A stretch of 64,000 nucleotides of DNA from CAZEAP01 sp964510315 (GCA_964510315.1 CAZEAP010000013.1:1-64000); one strand, 5' to 3'; shown: positions 27,201-35,538, counted from the first letter of the stretch. Notes: a model not told the origin generated them from the letters alone. Program-made: numbers and translations.

Positions 27201-27350
27201 GAAGTCGCCGCCGGCGGCCTGGGCGGGGGTGAGCTGATCCTTCGTGGTGAAGCCGTCGAGCCGGACCTCACCGAGCGGCCTGTAGAGCAGCTCGGAGAGC
27301 ACGCGCCGCCAGTGATCGATGCGTTTGCGCCATTCGGGGGTCAATGCCAT
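24300..27350 (-). CDS. Alpha-mannosidase, GH38
   Basis: A 1016-residue GH38 enzyme that removes alpha-mannosyl residues and retains configuration through a zinc-dependent double displacement. An N-terminal beta-domain (about 60-130) precedes the catalytic domain. GHGHLD at 245-250 gives the zinc-binding His and Asp; the nucleophile is Asp360 in WLPDVFGYS. Further conserved segments are FLHSQPELFERIK and GGESLIRQFIHGK. The length is normal for bacterial family members. There is no signal peptide, so it is probably cytoplasmic. The start at 27350 has only a weak ribosome-binding site. It faces the GH130 gene in a divergent pair, which fits a shared mannoside pathway. Confidence 0.9.
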   Translation of the reverse strand: MALTPEWRKRIDHWRRVLSELLYRPLGEVRLDGFTTKDQLTPAQAAGGDFQPMPPGTSWGGKWEYGWFRGEVTVPEEAEGERIQLHLEPGGAKLIYVNGVALGHDDVTLCTSAVPGTTYEILLEAYAGHGPTPCGGGPVPRGTEAVPEPPAEQHEVGTSTFGVFEEEAFQLFMDVETLYHLRESLDPDSLRVSEIDEALRDFTTIVDLELPREEMMVTVRAGRQRLRPLLECRNGSTVPTMFAFGHGHLDVAWLWPLAETNRRAARTLSKQLALAAEYPEHRFLHSQPELFERIKRHYPELWERVTEAVEAGTIIAEGSTWIEMDTNITGGESLIRQFIHGKRFFREEFGVETELLWLPDVFGYSGALPQIMRGCGVKYFSTAKIFWTYHGGDPFPHNTFTWEGIDGSKVLVHLCNNYGSQTRPGDVINRWRERRQKDGLWSRLFPFGWGDGGGGPDRRHLEYVRREEDLEGVPRMRLASPLEYFEDLEEGGVPDVNYVGELYYQCHRGTYTSQARTKRLNRRAELALREAEMWGTAAELLGPFDFGPQKLDEAWKSVLVNQFHDILPGSSIRRVYEEAEAALTASVETARAEATDAAGALLEPNEEALTVFNSLSWERAALVQLPPGFRGASDLAGEALPVQEIEGRTWAEVAVPSCGWRAVRASEPGQTDGGVSATGTSLENELLRVEFNGSGEVTSIFDKTAGREVGAGPCNRFKMYKDVPSAFDAWDIDSMYGATPVELAAEADVEVVSEGPLAGVLRIRRKLHSSEMVQEVWLRGGSRRIEFRTTVDWRERHKLLKVAFPVDVHASEGIHEIQFGHLRRPNHASRPFDADRFEVCNQRWTALAEEGRGAAVLNDCKYGVNVDGNVIALTLLKSPLAPDMHADRGEQQFIYAFTAWNGPLAESGLVREGWELNCPVTRGPGEAEARSLFELDSPNVMISTVKPAEDGSGDVVVRLYESMRTATTCELSTSLPVQCARETNMLEEGGAELPLEDGVIPLRFRPFEIKTVRLSV

Positions 27351-27515
27351 CGCCGTCTACCTTCCGTTGATGGATGGGTGTCCGCCGCGGACCGGCCCGC
27401 CCTTATACCGCCCGTCCGGCCGGGCCGTCAAGCCGCCGGAGCCCTTGCGGCGGCCCCTCCCGCCCGGCTATTATCCCTGCCGCGTAGCCGGAATGACTCA
27501 GCGGGAGCACGGAAC

Positions 27516-28514
27516 ATGGCGTCTCAGGGCGGGAGAAGCAAGGCTGTCGGCGAGGCCCTTCCCAACATGCCGTGGGAAGACAGGCCGGAGGGTTGTTCGG
27601 AGGTCGTCTGGCGATACAGCGGGAATCCCATCATCCCGCGCGATCTGCTTTCCAACTCCAACAGCATCTTCAACAGCGCCGTGGTGCCCCATGAGGGGGC
27701 GTTCGCCGGCGTCTTCCGGTGCGACGACAGGCGCCGCCGAATGCAGCTCCACAGCGGCCGCAGCGAAGACGGCATCCGGTGGTCAATCAAGGAGGAGCCC
27801 ATCCAGTTCGAGTGCGACATACCCGCGCTGCAGCGCTTCGTCTACGGCTACGATCCGCGGGTCTGCTGGATCGAGGACCGCTACTACGTGCAGTGGTGCA
27901 ACTGGTATCACGGCCCCACCATCGGCCTGGGGTGGACGAAGGACTTCGAGACCTTCCACCAGATGGAGAACGCCTTTCTGCCCTACAACCGGGACGGGGT
28001 GCTGTTCCCGCGGAAGATCGGCGAGAATTACGCCATGGTGAGTCGGCCGAGCGACCAGGGGCACACACCGTTCGGGGACATCTACTACAGCGAAAGCCCG
28101 GACCTGAAGTTCTGGGGCAAACATCGGTTCGTCATGGGCGCCAGCGGCGGCTGGCAGTCCACCAAGATCGGCGCGGGACCCGTCCCCATCGAGACCACCG
28201 AAGGATGGCTGCTGATCTACCACGGGGTGCTGACGTCCTGCAACGGCTTCGTCTACAGCACCGGGGTGGCACTGCTGGACCTGGAGCAGCCCTGGAAGGT
28301 CATTGCCCGCGGGGCGCCCTACGTGATGTCGCCCCAGCAGACCTACGAGTGCGTCGGGGACGTGCCCAACGTGGTGTTCCCCTGCGCGGCGCTCTGTGAC
28401 GCCCCCAGCGGGCGGCTGGCGATTTACTACGGAGCGGCCGACACGGTGACCGGGCTGGCATTCGCCTACGTGGACGAGCTGATACAGTTCGCCAAAGAGA
28501 ACAACGAGGTCTGA
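27516..28514 (+). CDS. GH130-like mannoside phosphorylase/hydrolase
   Basis: A 332-residue five-bladed beta-propeller protein of the GH130 type, which cleaves beta-mannosides with phosphate or water. Propeller strands recur as GYDPRVCWIEDRYYVQWC, WTKDFETFHQMENAFLP and GWLLIYHGV, and the DPR motif carries the expected acidic residue near 111-113. The late part, GRLAIYYGAADTVTGLAFA, is typical of the family. GGGAG lies eight bases before the ATG at 27516. It is divergent from the alpha-mannosidase, so mannose released by both could feed one route. Whether it is a phosphorylase or a hydrolase cannot be read by eye. Confidence 0.8.
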   Translation: MASQGGRSKAVGEALPNMPWEDRPEGCSEVVWRYSGNPIIPRDLLSNSNSIFNSAVVPHEGAFAGVFRCDDRRRRMQLHSGRSEDGIRWSIKEEPIQFECDIPALQRFVYGYDPRVCWIEDRYYVQWCNWYHGPTIGLGWTKDFETFHQMENAFLPYNRDGVLFPRKIGENYAMVSRPSDQGHTPFGDIYYSESPDLKFWGKHRFVMGASGGWQSTKIGAGPVPIETTEGWLLIYHGVLTSCNGFVYSTGVALLDLEQPWKVIARGAPYVMSPQQTYECVGDVPNVVFPCAALCDAPSGRLAIYYGAADTVTGLAFAYVDELIQFAKENNEV

Positions 28515-28539
28515 CCCCCGGCCGCGGTGGAACGGGGCT

Positions 28540-29256
28540 TTAGCCTTCGAGGCGCTCCCGGCACTCATCCAGCATTTTCACGGTGCGGCTGGCGCCGACG
28601 CGGGTTACGCCCAGCTCTCGCACCTCCAGCAACCGGTCGAGGGAGCGCACGGCCCCGGCCGCCTTCACCTGAACTTCCGGGGCGGAGTGCTCGCGCATCA
28701 GCTTCAGGTCGTGATCGATCGCGCCCGCGTAGTAGTAATGCCCCTCTGCGTCCTTCACGTAGTCATAACCGGTTGAGGTCTTGACGAAGTCGGCGCCGAC
28801 CTCGCTGCATATCTCGCAGAGGCCGATCTTGAACCTGTCCTCCGGCAGGAAGTCGTTGCAGAAGATCACCTTGACCAGGGCGCCTTCGGCGTGCCCGGCC
28901 TGGACGACCGCCCGGATGTCCTCGCGCACGTAGTCCCAGTCCTCGCTCAGCACCTTTCCCACGTTGCAGACCATGTCCAGCTCCGTGGCACCGTCCGCCA
29001 GGGCCCGCTCGGACTCGACAACCTTCACGGCCGTCTTGTGCCCGCCATGGGGAAAACCGATGGTTGTGTTGGCCTTCACGTCGGTGCCGGCCAGCAGTTC
29101 CGCGCAGCGGGCCGTGAAGTAGGGCTTAACGCAGGCGGTGGCACAGCCGTATTCGGCGGCGATCCGGCAGCCCTCCACCAATTCCTGGTCAGTCATAGTG
29201 GGATGCAGCAGCGAGTGATCAATCATCTTCGCGATCTGTTCGTACGTGTAATCCAT
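28540..29256 (-). CDS. deoC: Deoxyribose-phosphate aldolase
   Basis: A 238-residue class I aldolase that splits 2-deoxyribose 5-phosphate to glyceraldehyde 3-phosphate and acetaldehyde. The Schiff-base Lys is Lys159 in FVKTSTGY; Asp94 in ELDMV and Lys198 in VKAAGAVRS match the proton-relay residues. The length is normal for the compact bacterial type. The ATG at 29256 has AAAGGA upstream. It is 44 bp after the sugar isomerase-like gene on the same strand and is probably cotranscribed with it. Activity on the canonical substrate is likely, but in glycan-degrading loci these aldolases may take other deoxy-sugar phosphates. Confidence 0.92.
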   Translation of the reverse strand: MDYTYEQIAKMIDHSLLHPTMTDQELVEGCRIAAEYGCATACVKPYFTARCAELLAGTDVKANTTIGFPHGGHKTAVKVVESERALADGATELDMVCNVGKVLSEDWDYVREDIRAVVQAGHAEGALVKVIFCNDFLPEDRFKIGLCEICSEVGADFVKTSTGYDYVKDAEGHYYYAGAIDHDLKLMREHSAPEVQVKAAGAVRSLDRLLEVRELGVTRVGASRTVKMLDECRERLEG

Positions 29257-29299
29257 GGACTTGTCCTTTCTGCTTGCTCCGGCTCGCCCCAGGCCGGGT

Positions 29300-30217
29300 T
29301 CAGGCAATGAACTGGCGCAGGAAAGCGGCGCTCTGCCGGAGTGCCGCCTTGCGGGATTGCAGCGTCACCTCGAAGGCCCGGTCTTCCACCTCCACGGCGA
29401 CCGCGCCGTCGTAGCCGGTGTCGGTCAGGAAGCTGAAAAATCGTCCCCATTCCACGTCGCCCAGGCCGGGAAGCTTCGGCGTGTGGAACTGCAGGGGGTG
29501 GCCCAGCACGCCGACCTCGTCGAGGCCCTCCGCGTCCACGCGAGCGTCCTTGGCGTGCACGTGGAAGATGCGGTCGGCAAACTCCCGCAGCGGGCTGACG
29601 TAATCGATCCCCTGCCACACCAGGTGTGAGGGGTCGTAGTTGAGGCCGAAATGGTCGCTGGGGACGGCCTCGAACATCCGCCGCCAGATCGCCGGGCAGT
29701 AGGCCAGGTTTTTCCCGCCCGGCCACTCGTCCGCGGTGAACAGCATGGGGCAGTTCTCGATGCCCACCTGCACGCCCTGCTGCTCGGCGTACTCGATGAT
29801 GGGCGGCCACCGCTCCTCGAAGACCGGCCAGTTCTCCTCCACCGACCGGGAGGGGTCGCGCCCGATGAAGGTGTTCATCTTGCCCACCCCCAGCATGGCG
29901 GAGGCCCGGATGACCGCCTTGATGTGCTCGATGTAGAAGCCCGCCTCCTCCTCGTCGGGGACCAACGGGTTGGGGTAGTAGCCGAGCGCGCTGATCTCGA
30001 CCCCGGCCTCCTCCATGGTGTCCCCGACCTCGGCGGCGCGGGACTCATCGAAGTCCGTCACGTCCACGTGGGTAACCCCCGCGTAGCGCCGCTCCTCGCC
30101 GCCGCTGCGTGGCCAGCACATCAGCTCGACGCATTCGAAACCTTCCTCGGAGGCGAATGCCACTATCTCTTCCAGCGACAGGTCCGGCAGAATCGCGCTG
30201 CAGAATCCCAACTTCAT
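29300..30217 (-). CDS. Sugar phosphate isomerase/epimerase-like TIM-barrel protein
   Basis: A 305-residue xylose isomerase-like TIM-barrel protein (MKLGFCSAILPDLSLEEIVA, then GFECVELMCWPR). Metal-site candidates are Glu in VGIENCP, Asp and His in GLNYDPSHLVW, and HVHAKDAR, followed by EVEDRAFE. No signal peptide. GGGAGG lies before the ATG at 30217. It leads the probable two-gene operon with deoC, so its product may supply or remove a phosphorylated sugar in the same route. The exact reaction cannot be read from sequence. Confidence 0.85.
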   Translation of the reverse strand: MKLGFCSAILPDLSLEEIVAFASEEGFECVELMCWPRSGGEERRYAGVTHVDVTDFDESRAAEVGDTMEEAGVEISALGYYPNPLVPDEEEAGFYIEHIKAVIRASAMLGVGKMNTFIGRDPSRSVEENWPVFEERWPPIIEYAEQQGVQVGIENCPMLFTADEWPGGKNLAYCPAIWRRMFEAVPSDHFGLNYDPSHLVWQGIDYVSPLREFADRIFHVHAKDARVDAEGLDEVGVLGHPLQFHTPKLPGLGDVEWGRFFSFLTDTGYDGAVAVEVEDRAFEVTLQSRKAALRQSAAFLRQFIA

Positions 30218-30352
30218 CCCTTGCCTCCCGGATGCCAGAGCACCGTGTCCATTACCGGCGAGAGTGCATGATAGCCGTTTCCGCCGAACCGTCAAGGCGG
30301 CCGGCCGGGGAGGCCGCACAACCGAACCGCCCCTGCCCCGGCGCGTCCGGCC

Positions 30353-31270
30353 TCACCGCCAGGGGCCGGACGGAGGCCACTCGCGCTCGAAGCGTCCACC
30401 CTCCGACAGTGCCCGGAGCACGGGCCCAACGAATTCCGCCAAAGCAGCCACGACCTCCGAGAGACCCTCGGGGGCATCTTCCACGCCCGACCTCCGGAGA
30501 AAAGCTGTCCATTGCCTCTGTTTCGAGGCGTTCTCGCCGAACTCCGGGGTCAGCGCAAGCGGCAGCCCGGCGGGAACGGACGTCCCTCGGCTCTGGAACG
30601 TAGCACTGACGGCTGCGGAGAGCTTTGCCCCATCGAAGGGAAACTCTGCTGCCAGGACGTAGAGGTCATAGAAGTCCTTCATGCGGCTGTTAATGATACC
30701 GAGTTCAACCATGGCGTGGAGCTTCTCCGCGATCGTGCTCTCGCGAGGATGCGCACGGAGTCTCGGGGCGGGAAAATCGAGGAGGGTCGGATACGTTACC
30801 TGCTCCGGACCGGGCGTTACAGCATCGCCGAAAGCGACGTCGATCCGGACAGGGATACGTGCCTTACCGAGATAAGCCGTCAGCGCAACGCGGTGCCCTC
30901 CACCTTCCTGGTTTGCTCGAATTGGTTCGACACTGACCGTCTCCGGGTCGAACCGCAGACCGTCAGGCTCGACGTCAACTCGACATACGCTTCGGAAAAT
31001 CCTTCCTATGCGCTCGGGCGAACTCTCATCGCAGCCCAGCAGGTCGACATCCCGAGTTGGCCTGGGGAATCGCCCCATCCACACTATGAACAGTGCGGCC
31101 CCCTTCAGGACGAAGTCGCCGACGTAATCGGAAACGGACAGGCGATAGAGCAGCCTTTCGGTGGCGTAGCGTGACCATACCAGGTTGGCGTCCTCTCCGG
31201 TGCGGCGTATCCTGTTCAGCAGTCGTTGCTTCACGGAGGCGGACAGATTGCGCGGCGAGTTGCTGCTCAC
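30353..31270 (-). CDS. AbiEii-type nucleotidyltransferase toxin
   Basis: A 305-residue type IV toxin of the AbiEii/AbiGii family, a DNA polymerase beta-like nucleotidyltransferase that halts growth and gives abortive phage defence. The nucleotidyltransferase motif is FVLKGAALFIVW, then TRDVDLLG (72-79), where the two Asp residues bind metal. The family helix EKLHAMVELG, then SRMKDFYDLYVLA, follows. The GTG start at 31270 overlaps the antitoxin stop (GTGA), and GGAGG lies seven bases before it, so translation is coupled. The antitoxin is immediately upstream in the same operon. Confidence 0.88.
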   Translation of the reverse strand: MSSNSPRNLSASVKQRLLNRIRRTGEDANLVWSRYATERLLYRLSVSDYVGDFVLKGAALFIVWMGRFPRPTRDVDLLGCDESSPERIGRIFRSVCRVDVEPDGLRFDPETVSVEPIRANQEGGGHRVALTAYLGKARIPVRIDVAFGDAVTPGPEQVTYPTLLDFPAPRLRAHPRESTIAEKLHAMVELGIINSRMKDFYDLYVLAAEFPFDGAKLSAAVSATFQSRGTSVPAGLPLALTPEFGENASKQRQWTAFLRRSGVEDAPEGLSEVVAALAEFVGPVLRALSEGGRFEREWPPSGPWR

Positions 31271-31875
31271 GCCAAGGCCTCCAGGTAAGGACGCATCACA
31301 GTGGAAACACGGCACACCTTGGCGTAACGCCACAGGTCGTCCACGCTGCACCTGCGGCTATCCACAACCTCCCGCAGTGCCTCCAGGGCAACGTCGAGCC
31401 CGATCTTGTTGCGATATTTGAAACAGTCGGCCACCGTCTTGGGCACGCTGTAAATGCTGACCTCCACACCTTCGGTGTTGTGCTCTTCGATACCCTCAGT
31501 CAGGGCTTCTCCGGAGAAACGCATGATACGGATCCGCGGCCACTCCACCCGCGGCTCAGCAGACCTTCTGTCGATGGCCATCCATACTTGATCGGGCACT
31601 TGAGTCCCGATATTGTGGAAGCTCAGGGCTGAGATCAGGCAGATCACTCCCTTAGGGACGGCCTTGGCTGCCCCGACGAGGCTATGATGTGCTGTTGCGT
31701 CGACTGCGGGCAGGCTGTAGAGTCCGCGCGCCACACGCACGAGGCGTCCGTCAGCGCACAGCCGCCGCAGGTACTCGTGATGGAGCCCCAGTTCGCGCAC
31801 CTCGCGCGCGCTGACCACGCCCGCACGTTGCGCAAGTTCCATTATCTTCTCCGCATTGCTATTCTCAGCGCCCAT
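31267..31875 (-). CDS. AbiEi-type antitoxin and transcriptional repressor
   Basis: A 202-residue AbiEi antitoxin. The N-terminal winged helix is visible as AGVVSAREVRELGLHHEYLR and ARGLYSLPAV; the C-terminal part (YSVPKTVADCFKYRNKIGLD) is characteristic of the family. AbiEi proteins neutralise AbiEii and repress their own promoter. The -10 box of the only clear promoter is at 31883-31888, so an upstream in-frame ATG at 31893 overlaps the promoter; the ATG at 31875 falls at the expected transcription start and implies a leaderless mRNA. The next in-frame Met is at 31842. Confidence 0.88.
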   Translation of the reverse strand: MGAENSNAEKIMELAQRAGVVSAREVRELGLHHEYLRRLCADGRLVRVARGLYSLPAVDATAHHSLVGAAKAVPKGVICLISALSFHNIGTQVPDQVWMAIDRRSAEPRVEWPRIRIMRFSGEALTEGIEEHNTEGVEVSIYSVPKTVADCFKYRNKIGLDVALEALREVVDSRRCSVDDLWRYAKVCRVSTVMRPYLEALA

Positions 31876-31882
31876 GTGCGCA

Positions 31883-31910
31883 ATTATAGACATATAGAGC
31901 TAAATGTCAA
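31883..31910 (-). promoter_or_regulatory. abiE promoter with overlapping palindromic operator
   Basis: On the minus strand TTGACA (31905-31910), a 16-bp spacer and a perfect TATAAT (31883-31888) form a consensus sigma-70 promoter. Between and overlapping the boxes lies a 20-bp imperfect palindrome at 31889-31908, GACATATAGA/GCTAAATGTC, matching in eight of ten positions per arm. AbiEi antitoxins are known to bind inverted repeats in their promoters, so this is the likely autoregulatory site. Confidence 0.8.
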
Positions 31911-31965
31911 GGTTTTTGCACAGGCGTGTTTACACCGACCACCATGTACGGCCCCGGAGGCGCCC

Positions 31966-32836
31966 TCAACAGCGGAGGATCTGCTTGCGGTGGGGTGTGT
32001 CGTTGCTCGCACGCTCGAAATGAAAGTCTTCCCGCATCTGCTCCGGGGTCAGCGTGCCCTGGAACGCGCACAGGTAATTGATGGCGCGGCCTTTGCCCCG
32101 GAAGAACGATTCCACGCCCAATTCCGTCCCCTGGTGCGGCCCGAAAAGAGAGTGCGGCCCTATTGCCGGCTTCCCGGCCCACAGGATTTCCATCCGGTCG
32201 TCGCAGGCCAGCCGGTGCTTCCCGAACGTGTAGATCAGCACCTGCGTCTCCCTGTCCCTCAGCGAGGTAAGCACCAGTGGATAGACAACCGCGTCGGTTT
32301 TGAACCGCATGATCAGGGGCGCCGCCAGACCCGCCGAAACCACACCGCCGTCCGGGGAAGTTTCCGAACTCCCGATCTCAGCCACCACAAAGCACCAATC
32401 CCGCTCGACGTGATCGGGGAAAGCCCGCGCGTCGTTCCGCCATACGCAAACGCGTTCTCCCTCAGCCACTCCAGAAGCGCGTCCGGCCGGTCGGATTTCA
32501 CCACCCCACTTCATATGCGCCGACCTGCTCCCGCGCGAGGACGGTTACGCGGCCTTTCATCCGCGTCTCGCCGAGATGGGGGATGGATGCCCCAAGGACG
32601 GCGAACCACAGAACAACGACCACGGGGACCACAAACTTCTTGCGCCGGACCGGCCCAAGGATGACCGCCAAAAAAACCAGCGTCGCCGGCACCGGTGCAG
32701 CGAGAGCGGCGTAGCGGCTCATGCTGATCACCTTCGACTCCGTGGCCAGGCCGAGACGCCGGAAGACGCGATTCGCCGCGTCGGGGGGCATTGAAGCCAG
32801 TTCCGGTGGCGAGGACACGGGCAGAACCCAGGCCAT
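31966..32836 (-). pseudogene. Frameshifted, N-truncated DUF2330-family gene
   Basis: Three frames must be joined to read a DUF2330-like protein: MAWVLPVSSPPELASMPPD through VLAREQVGAYEV (32836 to ~32500), then VKSDRPDALLEWLRENAFAYG, then FPDHVERDWCFVVAEIG through APLIMRFKTDAVVYPLVLTS to 31966. The first shift sits in a GTGGGGTGG run, where one extra G would restore reading; the second is near 32440. The secreted N-terminal part of the family is missing; the frame begins right after a GC hairpin downstream of the sulfatase. A membrane helix pair (PATLVFLAVILG and VVPVVVVLWFAVLG) interrupts the domain. Either a pseudogene or sequencing errors. Confidence 0.65.
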
Positions 32837-32844
32837 ATCCTGAG

Positions 32845-32857
32845 GCCCCTTCGGGGC
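32845..32857. repeat. Small GC hairpin between sulfatase and DUF2330 remnant
   Basis: GCCCC-TTC-GGGGC, perfect, one base before the sulfatase stop codon (32859). It resembles the stems of the larger hairpin clusters. Confidence 0.45.
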
Positions 32858-32858
32858 G

Positions 32859-34160
32859 TCAGGTTTCGAGGAACTCCTGCATCTTACGCTCGTAGTAGGG
32901 GCTGGGAATCGGGCCCTCCAGGAGGGGGTCGTCGGTCTCGCGCATCCAGTCGGCCAGCCGGCGGCGCAGCCGGTTCTTGACCTCTTCATACTCCGGCTCG
33001 TCGGCCAGGTTTTTCTCCTCCCAGGGGTCACTTTCCAGGTCATAGAGTTCCTCGACGCCGTCCCGCACGGGGCGCTCCTTGAAGTAGTCCCAGCGCGGGA
33101 TCGTGGCTATGCGCAGGTCCTGGAATATGCAGACCGCGAAGTAACGGATGTACTTATAGCGCCGGGTGCGGATCGCGCGGGTGGGGTCGTAGGTGTCGTG
33201 GTATATCTTCTCGGCGAAGATCCACTCCCGCGGCTCGTAGTCGCCGCCCTCCAGCAGCGGCAGGAAGCTCCGTCCCTCTATCCGGGCGGGCACCTCCAGT
33301 CCGCAGGCCTCCAGCAGCGTGGGCAGGACGTCCACGTTACTGACAAGCTCCGTCCGCCTGCCCCCGGCCTCCCAGCCGCCGGCCGGGTAGCGCATGATGA
33401 GGATGACCTCGATTCCGGGATCGTAGAACGTGCCCTTCGCCCGGGGGATGTCGATGCCGTGGTCGGTGGTGCTGACGAAGATGGTGTCCTCACGCAGGTC
33501 GTGCTCCTTCAGCACGTCCAGGATGCGTCCCAGGCCGGTATCGTATTGTTTGAGCGCGCCCTGGAGCTGTGCCAGCTCACTCCGAAGCTCCGGCACATCG
33601 CGCAGGTAGGGCGGCATCCAGACGCCCCTGGAGTCGTCCGGCTCGTAGCCGTCCCAGCCCCGATGCACTTCGCCGCAGCCGATCTGGAGGTAGAACGGCT
33701 TCTTCGGGTCGCGTCCGGAGAGCCACCGGTCGATGTCCGCGCCGGCCTCCAGGAAATCCCCGCCCCAGTTGTTGCCCCGTCCGGCGCCGTTGATGGCCTC
33801 CTGGAAGCCGACCCTGAACAGGTCGTTGGTCTCGTGGAGGAAGCCGCAGAGGCAGGTGTCGTATCCGGCATTGCCGAAGAGTTCGGCGGCGTGCTGTTCC
33901 TCCGGATAGAGGTCGAAGCGTCCCGTCCTCGGGCTGGTCAGCCCCATGACCCCGTTCTGGTGCGTGTGCCGGCCGGTGAAACAGGACGCACGGCTGGGGC
34001 TGCACAGCGGCGAGGTGCAGAAGCTGTTCTCGAACAGCACGCCTTCGGCGGCGAGGCGCTCGCAGTTCGGCGTGTTCACGGTGTCGATGCCGTAAGGGGA
34101 GATGTGCTGTCCGGCATCGTGCGGCATAAGGACGATGACGTTGGGTTTGCGCTGGGCCAT
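32859..34160 (-). CDS. Sulfatase (formylglycine type)
   Basis: A 433-residue sulfatase. The N-terminus RKPNVIVLMPHDAGQHISPY carries the metal-binding Asp; the active-site Cys is in CSPSRASCFTG, a complete C-x-P-S-R motif. STTDHGIDIPRAKGTFYD gives the later Asp-His metal ligands. The C-terminal LYDLESDPWEEKNLADEPEY is typical of arylsulfatases. The ATG at 34160 has AGGAGG five bases upstream, and no signal peptide is present. It is downstream of the GH28-like gene on the same strand (67 bp), so hydrolase and sulfatase may be coexpressed on one sulfated polyuronide-type substrate, which is inference. Confidence 0.9.
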   Translation of the reverse strand: MAQRKPNVIVLMPHDAGQHISPYGIDTVNTPNCERLAAEGVLFENSFCTSPLCSPSRASCFTGRHTHQNGVMGLTSPRTGRFDLYPEEQHAAELFGNAGYDTCLCGFLHETNDLFRVGFQEAINGAGRGNNWGGDFLEAGADIDRWLSGRDPKKPFYLQIGCGEVHRGWDGYEPDDSRGVWMPPYLRDVPELRSELAQLQGALKQYDTGLGRILDVLKEHDLREDTIFVSTTDHGIDIPRAKGTFYDPGIEVILIMRYPAGGWEAGGRRTELVSNVDVLPTLLEACGLEVPARIEGRSFLPLLEGGDYEPREWIFAEKIYHDTYDPTRAIRTRRYKYIRYFAVCIFQDLRIATIPRWDYFKERPVRDGVEELYDLESDPWEEKNLADEPEYEEVKNRLRRRLADWMRETDDPLLEGPIPSPYYERKMQEFLET

Positions 34161-34227
34161 GACGGCCTCCTGTCTTGCAGCTAATGAGCCGGGGAGCCTG
34201 CCAGTATAGCGCCGCGGCCGGGCCGGT

Positions 34228-35538
34228 TCAGCCCGGCAGGAAGCGCACTTTCCGCGCCAGCTCCACCACCATGCGCGCGTCGATTGCGTCGTGCACCGGC
34301 TTCCCGTGGACGGTGAGGCCCTCAACGGTCACGTCCTCGATGATGTGCTCCTTGTCGTAGCCCTGGATGATGCCGGGCGGGAAGCGGCCGTCCACCACGG
34401 CGATGTCACGGAAACGCACGTTGCGAATCTGCCCCCGCTCCTCGTCGCGGGAGTAGCGGGCAAAAAGCACCTTCATGTCGATCAGCTTCTCGCGGGAGTC
34501 CTCCACCCGGATGTCCTCGTAGCGCACGTCGCTCACCTCCGCGCGGTCGCCGTTGTGGATGCCGAACGTGCCGCCGGAGCTGTATCCCTCGTGTTCGACG
34601 CGTATGATGTCGCAGTTGCGGTAGAGCACGTCGGAGATGGAATCGCAGCGCGTCTCGTAGCCTATCTCCAGCGCGTTGCCGGGGTGGGCGTTCCAGAAGA
34701 CGGAATCGAGCACGCGGATGCCCTTCACGTCCCGGCCGCCGCACTCCCTCCGGTAGGCGCTGGCCTTTATCGCCACGCAGTCGTCGGCGGTCCGGGCGAA
34801 GCATCTCCTGACGGTAACGTCGCTGCTGCCCACCAGGTCGATCCCGTCGCCGCCGACGTGATCGGTGATGATCTTTACGCCCTCGATGCGGACGTCCTCA
34901 CAGCCCACCGGAACCAGCGTCCACCGCGGGCTGTCCACGAACGCGACGCCCTCGACGGTGACGTTCCGGCAGTCGAAGAAGCGCAGCAGGCGGGGCCCAC
35001 GATCCTTCCCCTTGCCCGGCCATCCGCTGCCGTCCAGAATCCCGCGGCCACGCACCGTTACGTTCTCGGCGCCGTCGGCAAGGACGGCGCCCTCCACCGC
35101 GGCGCCGCCCTCGATGTAGACGGTCTCCCCGCTTTCCAGCTCCATGAGGCCCGGACGGTGGACCTTGCCGGCCTCGAAGTACCGGACGCCGGGCTCGGCG
35201 GGGTCGGGGACGGCCTCGTCCGGCGGGTCCGCCCACAGGAAGAGCGGACGCCGGATGTCGTCGTCCAGCTCGATGCTCAGGTAGGCCGGTTCGGTCAGGG
35301 TAAAGCGCAGCCGGCCGGCGTCGGCAACGGGCTCGATGCCGTGACGCAGCGGGCGGACGGTGCAGCGCTCGAAGGGGAAGGACGGCTCGACCTCTACCTC
35401 GACGGGACCGTCCATCGCGAAGGCGGCGTATGCGGCGACGCTGGAGCGGCGTACGAACACGGGGCGGCCCTCCACCCACACCTTGTAGTGCTCGGAAGGC
35501 TCGTCGTCCGGTGGAGACGGGAAAACAGTGACCGGCAT
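34228..35538 (-). CDS. GH28-like right-handed beta-helix glycosidase
   Basis: A 436-residue protein with an N-terminal beta-domain (~1-110) and a parallel beta-helix. Motifs resemble polygalacturonase: GGDGIDLVGSSDVTVRRC for NTD-like, TADDCVAIKA for the catalytic Asp pair, and HPGNALEIGYE where GHG is usual. The first motif and the His are altered, so activity could differ from galacturonan hydrolysis. No signal peptide. GAGGAGGAG lies before the ATG at 35538. It probably shares an operon with the sulfatase downstream and is divergent from the sulfatase at 35707. Confidence 0.75.
   Translation of the reverse strand: MPVTVFPSPPDDEPSEHYKVWVEGRPVFVRRSSVAAYAAFAMDGPVEVEVEPSFPFERCTVRPLRHGIEPVADAGRLRFTLTEPAYLSIELDDDIRRPLFLWADPPDEAVPDPAEPGVRYFEAGKVHRPGLMELESGETVYIEGGAAVEGAVLADGAENVTVRGRGILDGSGWPGKGKDRGPRLLRFFDCRNVTVEGVAFVDSPRWTLVPVGCEDVRIEGVKIITDHVGGDGIDLVGSSDVTVRRCFARTADDCVAIKASAYRRECGGRDVKGIRVLDSVFWNAHPGNALEIGYETRCDSISDVLYRNCDIIRVEHEGYSSGGTFGIHNGDRAEVSDVRYEDIRVEDSREKLIDMKVLFARYSRDEERGQIRNVRFRDIAVVDGRFPPGIIQGYDKEHIIEDVTVEGLTVHGKPVHDAIDARMVVELARKVRFLPG

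Noticed and set aside
25479..27515. The plus-strand frame extends more than 2 kb upstream of the GH130 ATG.
   Set aside because: That part lies opposite the GH38 gene; the GH130 similarity starts only after 27516, where a ribosome-binding site is present.
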